Shown here: positions 51,634 to 59,630 of the stretch, piece after piece
Layout: each line of letters begins with the position of its first letter
How positions within the stretch are numbered: position 1 is the first letter of the stretch
NCBI RefSeq assembly: GCF_004363095.1
Contig: NZ_SNYO01000005.1
Location: 62,001-126,000, forward strand
Source: Actinomycetospora succinea
GTDB lineage: Bacteria; Actinomycetota; Actinomycetes; Mycobacteriales; Pseudonocardiaceae
Direction of reading: 5' to 3'
DNA: 64,000 nt
Position numbers and translations under genes: made by a program
Notes under the pieces: generated by a model
The model's database searches: none
Seen by the model: the letters and a program-made list of their open reading frames with translations, nothing else
What the model was told of the DNA's origin: nothing

Positions 51634-51902
51634 CGGGCCTCCGTTCGTCCGCCCCCGCCGGCGGCGACGAGCCTAGGGCGTGGGGCCCGGGGACGGCACC
51701 GCCGCGCGACGGGGTCACACCCCCTGGTGACCCCGGGAACCGGACACGGGGCACCCGGTTCGCCGCAGGCGGGGACCGTCCGGCGCGACACGGGCACCGG
51801 CGCGTGACCCGACCGTGTGGGACGTGCCACGATAGGGATCCCGAACCGCTCCCCGCCCCCGTGGCGGCCTGACGCCGCGCCGTCCGGCGCTCGGAGGACC
51901 CC
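51634..51902. other. Divergent intergenic region with palindrome
   Basis: 269 bases between plsC-like (minus) and lipase (plus) genes. Contains the inverted repeat at 51711-51734 and a TAGGGA near 51834 that could be the -10 of the lipase gene. Confidence 0.45.
51711..51734. promoter_or_regulatory. Operator-like perfect inverted repeat
   Basis: GGGGTCAC (51711-51718) and GTGACCCC (51727-51734) are perfect inverted arms with an 8-base spacer, midway between divergent lipid-related genes. Candidate site for a dimeric regulator. Confidence 0.5.
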
Positions 51903-52712
51903 GTGCCGCTGTTGCCCGGAGCCGAGCCTTTCGCCTCCGACCCCGGCGACGGGACGCGCGAGATCGGGGTCGTGCTCAGCCACGGGCTCACCGGGACGCC
52001 GCAGAGCATGCGGGCATGGGGCGAGCACCTCGCCGCGGAGGGCATCGGCGTCCGCGGTCCCCGCCTGCCCGGGCACGGCACGCGCTGGCAGGACCTCAAC
52101 CGCACCCGCTGGCCCGACTGGTACGCCGAGGTCGAGCGCGCCGTCGACGACCTGCGGCGCGAGTACCGCTCGGTGTTCGTGTTCGGCCAGTCGATGGGCG
52201 GCACGCTCACGCTGCGCCTCGCCGAGGAGCGCGGGGACGACCTGGCCGGGATCGCGCTGGTCAACCCCTCGGTCACCACGCTGCGCAAGGACGCGTCGAT
52301 CGCGCCGTACATCCAGTGGGTCGTGCCCTGGGTGCCCGGCGTCGCCAACGACATCAAGAAGCCGGGCGCCACCGAGCTGGCCTACGACCGCCTGCCCACC
52401 CGCGCGGCGGTGTCGCTCACGGCCTTGTGGCGGCTCGTGCGCCCCGACCTCGGGCGGGTCCGCTGCCCCGTCCTGCTGTTCCGGTCGCCCACCGACCACG
52501 TGGTCGAGCCGATCAACAGCACGCTCGTTCTCGACGGCGTCGCGTCCGAGGACGTCACCGACGTCGTCCTGCACGACAGCCACCACGTCGCCACGCTCGA
52601 CAACGACGCCCCCCGCATCTTCACCGACAGCGTGGCGTTCGTCCGCCGCGTGCACGCCGCCCGGCACTCGGTGACGGACCCCGCCGGCTCCACCTCAGGG
52701 ACCACCGCATGA
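51903..52712 (+). CDS. Carboxylesterase / monoacylglycerol lipase-like hydrolase
   Basis: 269 residues, alpha/beta hydrolase of the Est30/monoglyceride-lipase group. VVLSHGLTGTPQSMRAW (oxyanion loop, about 23-39), GQSMGGTLTL with nucleophile Ser near 98, Asp in FRSPTDHVV and His in HDSHHVATLD. Short C-terminal disordered tail. GTG at 51903 follows GGAGGA. M. tuberculosis has Rv2183c at this position, which I do not equate with it. It overlaps the next gene by 4 bases. Confidence 0.87.
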   Translation: MPLLPGAEPFASDPGDGTREIGVVLSHGLTGTPQSMRAWGEHLAAEGIGVRGPRLPGHGTRWQDLNRTRWPDWYAEVERAVDDLRREYRSVFVFGQSMGGTLTLRLAEERGDDLAGIALVNPSVTTLRKDASIAPYIQWVVPWVPGVANDIKKPGATELAYDRLPTRAAVSLTALWRLVRPDLGRVRCPVLLFRSPTDHVVEPINSTLVLDGVASEDVTDVVLHDSHHVATLDNDAPRIFTDSVAFVRRVHAARHSVTDPAGSTSGTTA

Positions 52713-53281
52713 CCGCGCCCGACCCCGACGCCACCGGACCCGACGGGCTGCGCCCCGACCCGGCCGGCCGGCGCCCCGACCTCCCCGAGGACGTCGACGC
52801 CGCCTTCGCCTCGATCGTCGCCGACTGGGCCGCCGACGGCGCCCCGCGCTGGCCCGACGAGGAGTCCGGCCCCGTCGCGCCGGAGGCCCGCTCCGACGAC
52901 GGGCCGCCCGCCGGCACCGGGACGGTGACGCCGCCGCAGGGTCAGCGCGCGCCGTCGTCCGACGCGCCCGTCTCCCGCCCGCGCGCCCACCCCGCCGAGG
53001 GCCACCGCCGCCACGTCCCGCCGACACCCCCCGAGGACGAGCACTACGTCCCGCCGGAGCCGCCGCCGCTCCCGCGTCTGGGTCTGAGCAGCCTGCTCGG
53101 CCTGGCGCTGCTCGTCGTCGGCGTGGTCCTGCTCGCGGTGCCCGGGCTGCTCGGCGGGCCGGTCGGGCTGGGCATCGTGCCCGGCCTCCTCGCGATGACC
53201 GCGGGCCTGGGCTGGCTCGTGTTCGGGCTGCGCCGCCACCGGGAGCCCGAGGACGGCCCGGACGACGGGGCGATCCTCTAG
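52709..53281 (+). CDS. Proline-rich membrane protein of unknown function
   Basis: 190 residues. A long acidic/Pro-rich cytoplasmic part contains the motif DEHYVPPEPPPLPRL (about 110-124), which I recall from actinobacterial membrane proteins, directly before two hydrophobic helices (about 125-148 and 150-176) and a short charged tail. ATG at 52709 overlaps the lipase stop (ATGA). Its stop codon is one base from the stop of the convergent ROK kinase gene. Function unknown. Confidence 0.8.
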   Translation: MTAPDPDATGPDGLRPDPAGRRPDLPEDVDAAFASIVADWAADGAPRWPDEESGPVAPEARSDDGPPAGTGTVTPPQGQRAPSSDAPVSRPRAHPAEGHRRHVPPTPPEDEHYVPPEPPPLPRLGLSSLLGLALLVVGVVLLAVPGLLGGPVGLGIVPGLLAMTAGLGWLVFGLRRHREPEDGPDDGAIL

Positions 53282-53282
53282 A

Positions 53283-54227
53283 TCACGTTCGCTGGGCGCG
53301 CTCGCGCGCGTCCAGGGCGGCGCCGATCACGCCGGCGCGCCCGCCCAGCATCGCCGGGCGGACCTCGGCCAGGCGGCGGTGCCCGGTGCCGGTGACCTCG
53401 TCGGCGTAGCGCCGCCGGGCCCGGTCCAGGTACAGGGGTGCCGACGCCGACACCTCCCCGCCGATCACCACGACGTCCGGGTCGAACACGTCCGCGACCA
53501 GGGCGAGCGCCTGGCCCAGCCACTCCCCGAACTCGTCGACCACCCGGCGGGCCAGCGCGTCGCCCGCCTCGGCCGCGCGCGCGACGTCGCGCCCGGTGAC
53601 CGGCTCGGCGCGCTCCCACGTCGCCCGGAGCACCGAGAAGTCCTCCGAGGCGGCGATCAGCTCCTCCGCCGAGCGGCCCAGCGCGGTGCCGCTGCAGTAG
53701 CGCTCCAGGCAGCCGTGCTTGCCGCACGGGCAGGGGCGCCCGCCCCGGACGACGGTGAGGTGCCCGAGCTCCGGCGCGACGCCGTACGCGCCGCGGTACA
53801 CGGCGCCGTCGACGAGCAGGGCCGCCCCGATCCCGGTGCCCAGGGCCACGAGGACGGCCACCGTGGCGCCGGCCGCCGCGCCGACCCGGTGCTCGGCGAG
53901 GCCCGCGGCGTTCGCGTCGTGCTCGAGGACCACGGGCAGGCCGAGGCGCTCGGTGAGGCGGTCGACCACGGCGTCGTCGCGCCACGGCAGGTGCGCGCCG
54001 AACGCCACGCTGCGCCGGTCGGGGTCGACGAACCCGGCGACCGCCAGCCCGACCGCGCCGACGGACCGCCCGGCGGCCAGGTCGCCGACGAGCTCGGCGA
54101 CCGTGTCGTCCAGCTCCCCGGCGGACTCGGGGGTGGCGGCGGACGCCTCGGCGAGGACCGTCCCGTCGGGCTCGACGACGGCGGCGCGCACCGACGTGCC
54201 GCCGATGTCGACGCCGACGGTCAGCAC
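53283..54227 (-). CDS. ROK-family sugar kinase (glucokinase-like)
   Basis: 314 residues. Phosphate loop VGVDIGGTSVRAAVVEP (4-20), LEHDANAAGLAEH with the catalytic Asp, PELGHLTV, and the zinc knuckle CPCGKHGCLERYCSG (about 165-180) define an active ROK kinase rather than a repressor (no HTH). Glucose is the likeliest substrate. GTG at 54227 overlaps the upstream gene by 7 bases. Confidence 0.88.
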   Translation of the reverse strand: MLTVGVDIGGTSVRAAVVEPDGTVLAEASAATPESAGELDDTVAELVGDLAAGRSVGAVGLAVAGFVDPDRRSVAFGAHLPWRDDAVVDRLTERLGLPVVLEHDANAAGLAEHRVGAAAGATVAVLVALGTGIGAALLVDGAVYRGAYGVAPELGHLTVVRGGRPCPCGKHGCLERYCSGTALGRSAEELIAASEDFSVLRATWERAEPVTGRDVARAAEAGDALARRVVDEFGEWLGQALALVADVFDPDVVVIGGEVSASAPLYLDRARRRYADEVTGTGHRRLAEVRPAMLGGRAGVIGAALDARERAQRT

Positions 54228-55423
54228 GACGCCTGGCCGCCGGGCGGACCCTGCTCGGGACGGGTGCCGCGGCGGCCCGGGCGCTCGGGGCGGCGGATCG
54301 CGATGCGCTGCACCGAGGGTCGCGCAGAGGCGGCGGTCGGCGGAGCCGCGGGCGGCGTGCCGGTCGTCGACGAGGCCGTCGTGGCGGTCGTCGGCGGCGC
54401 TGTCGTGGCGGTGGTCGGCGGGGCTGTCGTGGACGCCGTCGTGGACGCCGTCGTCGCTCGCCGCGGTGCGGGGCGGGGGGCGCCGCCGGTGCCCCGGGCG
54501 GCGGAGCGCGGGGCCGACGCGCGCGGGTCGTCCGCGGCCGTCCCGGCCTGCTCGGCGGTGGCGTTGGCGGTGGTGTCGCCGGCGGTCGTGTCGCCTTCGG
54601 TCGTGCCGTGCGCGGTGGTCGCGGCCGTCGCGGCCCGACCGGCGGTGGTGTCGCCGGTCGCAGTGGTGTCGCCGACGGTCGTGTCGCCTTCGGTCGTACC
54701 GTGCGCCGTGGTCGCGGCCGTCGCGGCCCGGCCGGCGGTGGTGTCGCCGGTCGCGGGGCCGTCGGCGGATGCCGCGTACTCGGCCGTCGCGGGCGCGGTG
54801 TCGCGGAACGCGGCGGAGCGGGGCGAGGCGCGACGGATCGGCACCTGGCGTCCCGCGGGTCCGCTCGCGGCGGTCCGGCGGGTGCGCGGCGTCGGCCGCG
54901 GGGCCGCCGTCGGCGGCTCCGCAGCGGACGGCGTCCCGACCGGGTCGTCCCCCTCGTCGCCGGCGCCGGCCTCCGGCGCACCCGCACCCCAGCCGTCCCA
55001 CGCGCCCCACTCGGCGGGCCAGCCGGCCGGGGGCGCGTCGCTCGTCGGGGCCTGCGTGTGGTGGGCGTGGCCGTGCGACGGGTCCTGGTGCGCCTGCACC
55101 ATGAGCCGCACCAGCGCCATCAGCCCCGACGCCTGCTCGGCGAGCTTGGCGGTGAGCTCCGGCTGCTCGCCGCGCAGGGCCGCGACGAGCGCGCAGACCG
55201 GGCACCACGAGCACGGGCCGGGACTCTGCGGCGGGCGCATCCCGAGCCGCGAGCGTCCGCTCCGCGTCGGTCCCGGGGTCGTCCCGTGCGTCCCGGCCGC
55301 CGACGCCTCGACGCGCGCGCCCAGCCAGTCGATCAGGGCCGACGCCGTCGCGCGGGCCTCCTCGGTCAGGCGCTCCTGCGCGGCGCGACCGGCGTCGCCC
55401 GCCCCTCCCCCCGGCGCGCTCAC
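54221..55423 (-). CDS. Thr-rich repeat protein with CxxCxxC motif
   Basis: 400 residues, not recognised as a named family. N-terminal helical part (about 1-125) includes PCSWCPVCALVAALRG, a CxxCxxC motif, then LAEQASGLMALVRLMVQ and a His-rich stretch (HGHAHHTQ). From about residue 200 it is low-complexity: two tandem 31-residue copies rich in Thr/Ala (GDTTAGRAATAATTAHGTT) and further TT/AP repeats, then a basic tail. The N-terminal part resembles proteins found beside ArsA-like ATPases and ROK kinases in other actinobacteria. GTG at 55423 overlaps the ATPase stop by 4 bases. Confidence 0.7.
   Translation of the reverse strand: MSAPGGGAGDAGRAAQERLTEEARATASALIDWLGARVEASAAGTHGTTPGPTRSGRSRLGMRPPQSPGPCSWCPVCALVAALRGEQPELTAKLAEQASGLMALVRLMVQAHQDPSHGHAHHTQAPTSDAPPAGWPAEWGAWDGWGAGAPEAGAGDEGDDPVGTPSAAEPPTAAPRPTPRTRRTAASGPAGRQVPIRRASPRSAAFRDTAPATAEYAASADGPATGDTTAGRAATAATTAHGTTEGDTTVGDTTATGDTTAGRAATAATTAHGTTEGDTTAGDTTANATAEQAGTAADDPRASAPRSAARGTGGAPRPAPRRATTASTTASTTAPPTTATTAPPTTATTASSTTGTPPAAPPTAASARPSVQRIAIRRPERPGRRGTRPEQGPPGGQASC
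54570..54755. repeat. Two tandem 93-bp repeats inside a coding region
   Basis: 54570-54662 and 54663-54755 differ at only about five positions and encode two 31-residue Thr/Ala-rich units in frame. A related shorter Thr/Pro repeat lies at about 54375-54455. Confidence 0.85.
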
Positions 55424-56652
55424 CGCATCCACACCGCGGGGTCCGGGCGGAAGACCACCGAGAGCAGGTCGTCGTCCAGGTCGGCGCCCGTGACCTCGCA
55501 GCGCCGCAGCACCGGGGGCAGCGCGACCGCGCGGCGGCGGCCGTCGACGGTGACGGCGAGCTCGTCGCCGATGCGGGCGAGGTCGACCTCGGCCTCGCCG
55601 ATGCCGGAGACGTGCAGGTCGAGCACGAACTCGCTGTCGGGCTCGGTGCCCGTGCCCGCGGTGCGGCGCACGGCGACGAGCGCGCGGCCGACCGGGCCGT
55701 CGAGCGGGTCGTCGTCGCCGTAGAGGGTCTCGGCCAGCGTCGCGAGGGCCTCGACGCCGACGGGCTCGCCGGCGTGGTGGGGCACGCGGCGGACCGGGAC
55801 GTCGCCGCCGGCACCGGAGAGGTCGGCGAGCACGGCCTCCTGCTCGGCGCGCCGGGCGCGGACCCAGGTCGCGGCCTCGCCGCGGCCCTTGCCGGCGTCG
55901 GGCACGAGCCGGTTGGCGACCATCCCGTCGACGTGCAGCCCGTGCAGCGCCAGCGCGGTCAGCGTGCGCCGGGTCTCCGCCGCGACGACCCGCTCCGGGG
56001 TCAGGACCAGGCGGATCGTCGTCGTGCGGTGGTCGGCGAGGAGGTCGCGCAGGCCCGCGAGCTGCTCGGCGAGCCGGGAGAGCGACGCCGCGGCGGCGTC
56101 CCACTTCGCGACGGTCGCGCTGCTGCCCGCGAGCCCGGCCAGCACGCCGCGCACGGCGCGGCGGTGGGTCGGGAAGAGCCGCTCGAGGTAGGAGCCGAGC
56201 GCCTCGGGCAGGGCCAGGAGGCGCAGCGTCTCGGCGGTCGGCCCGCAGTCGACGACGACGACCTCCCACGGCCCGTCGATCGTGGCGCGGCGCACGTCCT
56301 CGAGGGCGAGCAGCTCCTCGACGCCGGGCAGGACGGTCAGCTCGTCGGCGACCATCTCGTCCACACCCGCGCCCGCGAGCAGCGTGCGGAGCTGGGTGCG
56401 CAGCGGCTCCCACGCCTCGTCGACGAGCGCGCGGGTCTCGATGTGGGCGGCGAAGAGCCCGGGGTAGAGCTCGGGGGCGATCTCGCGGGGCGTGCCGTCG
56501 AGGCGGGCGGCGAGCGCGTCACCCAGCGAGTGCGCGGGGTCGGCCGAGAGGGCGAGCACCTTGCGCCCGCCGCGCGCGAGCGCCACGGCCGTCGCGGCCG
56601 CCGTGGTCGTCTTCCCGACCCCGCCCTTGCCGGTGAACAGCAGGACCCGCAC
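55420..56652 (-). CDS. ArsA/GET3-like ATPase (Rv2184c-like)
   Basis: 410 residues. P-loop LFTGKGGVGKTTTAAAT (5-21) with the deviant Walker A Lys, ALSADPAHSLGDAL (switch I, 34-47) and VVVDCGPTAETLRLLALPEAL (switch II). Single ATPase domain followed by an extra C-terminal beta-rich segment of about 70 residues (FVLDLHVSGIGEAEVDL). M. tuberculosis Rv2184c has the same place and type. Arsenite transport is unlikely; client unknown. GTG at 56652 directly follows the SRPBCC stop. Confidence 0.88.
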   Translation of the reverse strand: MRVLLFTGKGGVGKTTTAAATAVALARGGRKVLALSADPAHSLGDALAARLDGTPREIAPELYPGLFAAHIETRALVDEAWEPLRTQLRTLLAGAGVDEMVADELTVLPGVEELLALEDVRRATIDGPWEVVVVDCGPTAETLRLLALPEALGSYLERLFPTHRRAVRGVLAGLAGSSATVAKWDAAAASLSRLAEQLAGLRDLLADHRTTTIRLVLTPERVVAAETRRTLTALALHGLHVDGMVANRLVPDAGKGRGEAATWVRARRAEQEAVLADLSGAGGDVPVRRVPHHAGEPVGVEALATLAETLYGDDDPLDGPVGRALVAVRRTAGTGTEPDSEFVLDLHVSGIGEAEVDLARIGDELAVTVDGRRRAVALPPVLRRCEVTGADLDDDLLSVVFRPDPAVWMR

Positions 56653-57081
56653 TCAGCCCTCCACGCGACGCTTCAGCCCGGTCAGCGCTTGGTCCATGAT
56701 CCGCTTCTCGGCCCGGCGCTTGAGCAGGCCGGGCAGCGGCACGGCGAGGTCCACCGAGAGGGTGTACGTGACCTCGGTGCTGTCGCCGCCGTCGGCGACG
56801 CGGTAGCGGCCGCGCTGGGAGCGCTGCATCTGCCCGGACACGAGGTCCCAGGTGACGCCGTCGTCCACCCAATCGTAGGCCAGCACGTAGTTGTCCTTGA
56901 TCGGGCCGGCGTCCAGGTTGAACCGGACCTGCTCGGGACGACCTTCGTCGTCGTGGGTGAGCACCGTGGCCGACGTGATCGAGTCCGCCCACTCGGGGTA
57001 GGCCTCGAAGTCGGCGATGACCCCGAGCACGTCGGAGGCCGGCGCCGCGATCGTGATGGATTGGGTCGACTCGTCGGCCAT
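56653..57081 (-). CDS. SRPBCC family protein (Rv2185c-like)
   Basis: 142 residues, START/SRPBCC lipid-binding-like fold. SITIAAPASDVLGVIADFEAYPEWADSI is the family start and VTYTLSVDLAVPLPGLLKRR the characteristic end. Matches TB16.3 (Rv2185c), a coenzyme Q-binding COQ10-like protein. ATG at 57081. Immediately precedes the ATPase gene, so both are probably co-expressed. Confidence 0.88.
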   Translation of the reverse strand: MADESTQSITIAAPASDVLGVIADFEAYPEWADSITSATVLTHDDEGRPEQVRFNLDAGPIKDNYVLAYDWVDDGVTWDLVSGQMQRSQRGRYRVADGGDSTEVTYTLSVDLAVPLPGLLKRRAEKRIMDQALTGLKRRVEG

Positions 57082-57189
57082 GGCGCGAGAGGTTACCGCC
57101 GCCGCCCGCGACGGGGGCACGCCCGGTGCGACCCCGGCCGACGGGGCGTGATCAGGCCCTCATCGGGCGACGCCGACGTGAGCGGGCCC

Positions 57190-57585
57190 TCAGCTCCGCG
57201 GGTGCTCGGCCGGCGGCACGCCCGGCGGACGGCCCGCCTCGAGCCGGTCCTTGAGCCCGAACGCCAGCGCCTTGGCCGCCCGCTGGCGCCGGACGGCCTC
57301 CTTCGTGGCGGCGCGCGCGGACATCGGCTCGCCGACGGGGTCGACGCGCAGGAAGTAGTGCAGCACGGTGCCGTCGCCGACGGCCTCGAGCCAGACCTCC
57401 ATGCTCCCCCGCCACGCGTCGCCGACGACGCTCCAGCGCACGCCCTTCTCGCCGCGGTCGGTGAACACGCGCAGCGCGAGGTCGGGCCAGAGCCGGCGCC
57501 ACGCCGCCGGGTCGGCGAACTCGGTGGCCAGCCGCCCGGGCGGCACGGCGAGGAACGTCTCGTCCACCACGTCCACGGTCGCCAC
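57190..57585 (-). CDS. SRPBCC family protein (Rv2186c-like)
   Basis: 131 residues, a divergent SRPBCC/polyketide-cyclase-like protein: VATVDVVDETFLAVPPGRLATEF at the start, GSMEVWLEAVGDGTVLHYFLRV in the middle, and LKDRLEAGRPPG near the end. Length and position agree with M. tuberculosis Rv2186c. GTG at 57585 is inferred from the family start; no strong ribosome site. Divergent from fadD15. Ligand unknown. Confidence 0.82.
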   Translation of the reverse strand: MATVDVVDETFLAVPPGRLATEFADPAAWRRLWPDLALRVFTDRGEKGVRWSVVGDAWRGSMEVWLEAVGDGTVLHYFLRVDPVGEPMSARAATKEAVRRQRAAKALAFGLKDRLEAGRPPGVPPAEHPRS

Positions 57586-57720
57586 GGGGCCCAGCTTCTC
57601 AGGCCCGCCCGGGAACCGTTCCGCCGCCGCCGTTGGGCGGATTGTCCGGCTACCCGGAAGTAGTCCCCCGCGACTAGGGTCACAGCCGACGCAGAGCGGC
57701 GCGGTCAGGAGTGGTGGCAG

Positions 57721-59511
57721 ATGCAGCAGTACACGGAGCCGGCGGTCGGCAAGGTCGCCGACGACGACAACCTCACGTCCGCGCCGTGGGCCAACGCCGA
57801 CGCGCACGGCGGCGACGTCGCCTACCGGCGCCTGGTCGACGACACGTGGCACGACGTCACGTTCGCGACGTTCCGCGACGAGGTCGCCGCCGTGGCCAAG
57901 GGGTTCATCGCCGCGGGCCTGCAGCCCGGCGACCGTGTGGGGCTGATCTCGAAGACCCGCTACGAGTGGACCCTCGTCGACTACGCGCTCTGGGCCGCGG
58001 GCGCGGTCACGCTGCCGATCTACGAGACCTCCTCGTCGGACCAGGTCGAGTGGTGCCTCTCCGACTCGGCCGCGCGGGGCGTCGTCGTCGAGTCCGACGA
58101 GCACCGCGGAATCGTCGACGCGCTGCGCGAGAAGCTCCCCGAGCTCGGGCACGTGTGGCAGATCGACGCCGACGCGGTGGGCACGCTGCGCGAGGCCGGC
58201 GCCGGCGTCGACGACGCGACGCTCGAGGCGCGCCGCACCGCCGTCCACGCCGACGACCTCGCCACGCTGATCTACACCTCGGGCACCACCGGGCGCCCCA
58301 AGGGCTGCGAGATCACCCACCGCAACCTGCTGTTCGAGGTCCGCGCCGTGGCCGACACCTTCGGCGACCTCATGCAGCCCGGCAACAGCACGCTGCTGTT
58401 CCTCCCGCTGGCGCACATCTTCGCGCGCGTCATCCAGTGCGCGGCCCAGGAGTACCGCTACACCGTCGGCCACTTCGCCGACACGAAGAAGCTGACCAGC
58501 GAGCTCCCCCGGTTCCGGCCGGACTTCCTGCTCTCGGTGCCCCGGGTGTTCGAGAAGGTCTACAACGGCGCGAAGGCCAAGGCCCACGGCGACGGCAAGG
58601 GCCGGATCTTCGACATGGCCGAGGCCACCGCGGTCAGCTACAGCAAGGCCCTCGACAGCGGCGGCCCCGGCATCGCCCTGCGGCTGCAGCACACGCTGTT
58701 CGACAAGCTCGTCTACGGGAAGCTCCGCGCCGCGCTCGGCGGGAAGGTGATCGGCGCGGTCTCCGGCGGCTCGGCGCTCGGCGCCCGCATCGGCCACTTC
58801 TTCCGCGGCATCGGCGTCCCGATCCACGAGGGCTACGGCCTCACCGAGACCAGCGCCGCGATCACCGCGAACCCCAACGGCGCGATCAAGGTCGGCACCG
58901 TCGGCAAGCCGATCCCCGGCGTCACGATCGCGATCGCCGAGGACGGCGAGGTGCTCGCCAAGGGCGACGTCGTGTTCCGCGGCTACTGGAACAACGCGGA
59001 GGCGACGTCCTCGACGATCGTCGACGGCTGGTTCCACACCGGCGACCTCGGCGGCCTCGACGACGACGGCTACCTGTCGATCACCGGCCGCAAGAAGGAG
59101 CTGATCGTCACGGCCGGCGGCAAGAACGTCGCCCCCGCGGTGCTCGAGGACCGGGTGCGCGCCCACCGCCTCGTCAGCCAGGCCCTCGTCGTCGGCGACA
59201 ACCGCCCCTACGTCGGCGCGCTGATCACCCTCGACCCCGAGGCCCTGCCGGGCTGGAGCACCGAGCACGGCAAGGACTCGTCCGACCCGGCCGCCCTCGC
59301 CGACGACCCGGACATCCGCACGGAGATCTCCGCGGCCATCGACGACGCCAACCGCGCGGTCTCCAAGGCCGAGGCGATCAAGCAGTGGCGCATCCTGACC
59401 AGCGACTTCACCGAGGAGAGCGGCGAGCTCACCCCGACGATGAAGCTCAAGCGCAACATCATCGCCGAGAAGCGCGCCGACGACATCGAGGCGGTCTACG
59501 AGCAGCGCTGA
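57721..59511 (+). CDS. fadD15: Long-chain acyl-CoA synthetase FadD15
   Basis: 596-residue AMP-forming ligase of long-chain fatty acids. P-loop IYTSGTTGRPKGCEITHR (about 183-200), YGLTETSAAITAN, and the hinge WFHTGDLGGLDDDGYLSITGRKKELI all fit; the final catalytic Lys region TPTMKLKRNII is intact. ATG at 57721 after AGGAGTGG. A possible -10 TAGGGT lies at 57675-57680. Ends in a strong terminator. Same place and direction as Rv2187. Confidence 0.95.
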   Translation: MQQYTEPAVGKVADDDNLTSAPWANADAHGGDVAYRRLVDDTWHDVTFATFRDEVAAVAKGFIAAGLQPGDRVGLISKTRYEWTLVDYALWAAGAVTLPIYETSSSDQVEWCLSDSAARGVVVESDEHRGIVDALREKLPELGHVWQIDADAVGTLREAGAGVDDATLEARRTAVHADDLATLIYTSGTTGRPKGCEITHRNLLFEVRAVADTFGDLMQPGNSTLLFLPLAHIFARVIQCAAQEYRYTVGHFADTKKLTSELPRFRPDFLLSVPRVFEKVYNGAKAKAHGDGKGRIFDMAEATAVSYSKALDSGGPGIALRLQHTLFDKLVYGKLRAALGGKVIGAVSGGSALGARIGHFFRGIGVPIHEGYGLTETSAAITANPNGAIKVGTVGKPIPGVTIAIAEDGEVLAKGDVVFRGYWNNAEATSSTIVDGWFHTGDLGGLDDDGYLSITGRKKELIVTAGGKNVAPAVLEDRVRAHRLVSQALVVGDNRPYVGALITLDPEALPGWSTEHGKDSSDPAALADDPDIRTEISAAIDDANRAVSKAEAIKQWRILTSDFTEESGELTPTMKLKRNIIAEKRADDIEAVYEQR

Positions 59512-59536
59512 GCCTCGCGCGCGCCCCGACCTGACG

Positions 59537-59585
59537 AACGAACGGCGCTTTCGCTGCTTCAGTAGCAGCGAGAGCGCCGTTCGTT
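59537..59585. terminator. Long perfect terminator between fadD15 and pimB
   Basis: AACGAACGGCGCT (59537-59549) pairs with AGCGCCGTTCGTT (59573-59585), and TCGCTGC (59551-59557) with GCAGCGA (59565-59571), joined by one T-G wobble: a 21-bp stem with a 7-base loop. Serves the two convergent genes. Confidence 0.9.
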
Positions 59586-59630
59586 CCCCGGGGCGGCGCG
59601 CAGGCGGAGCAGCGGCGTGCGCCGGGCGGG

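Noticed and set aside
57642-57680. TTGTCC and TAGGGT as a standard promoter of fadD15
   Set aside because: The spacing is 27 bases, too long for a normal -35/-10 pair; only the -10 box may be real.
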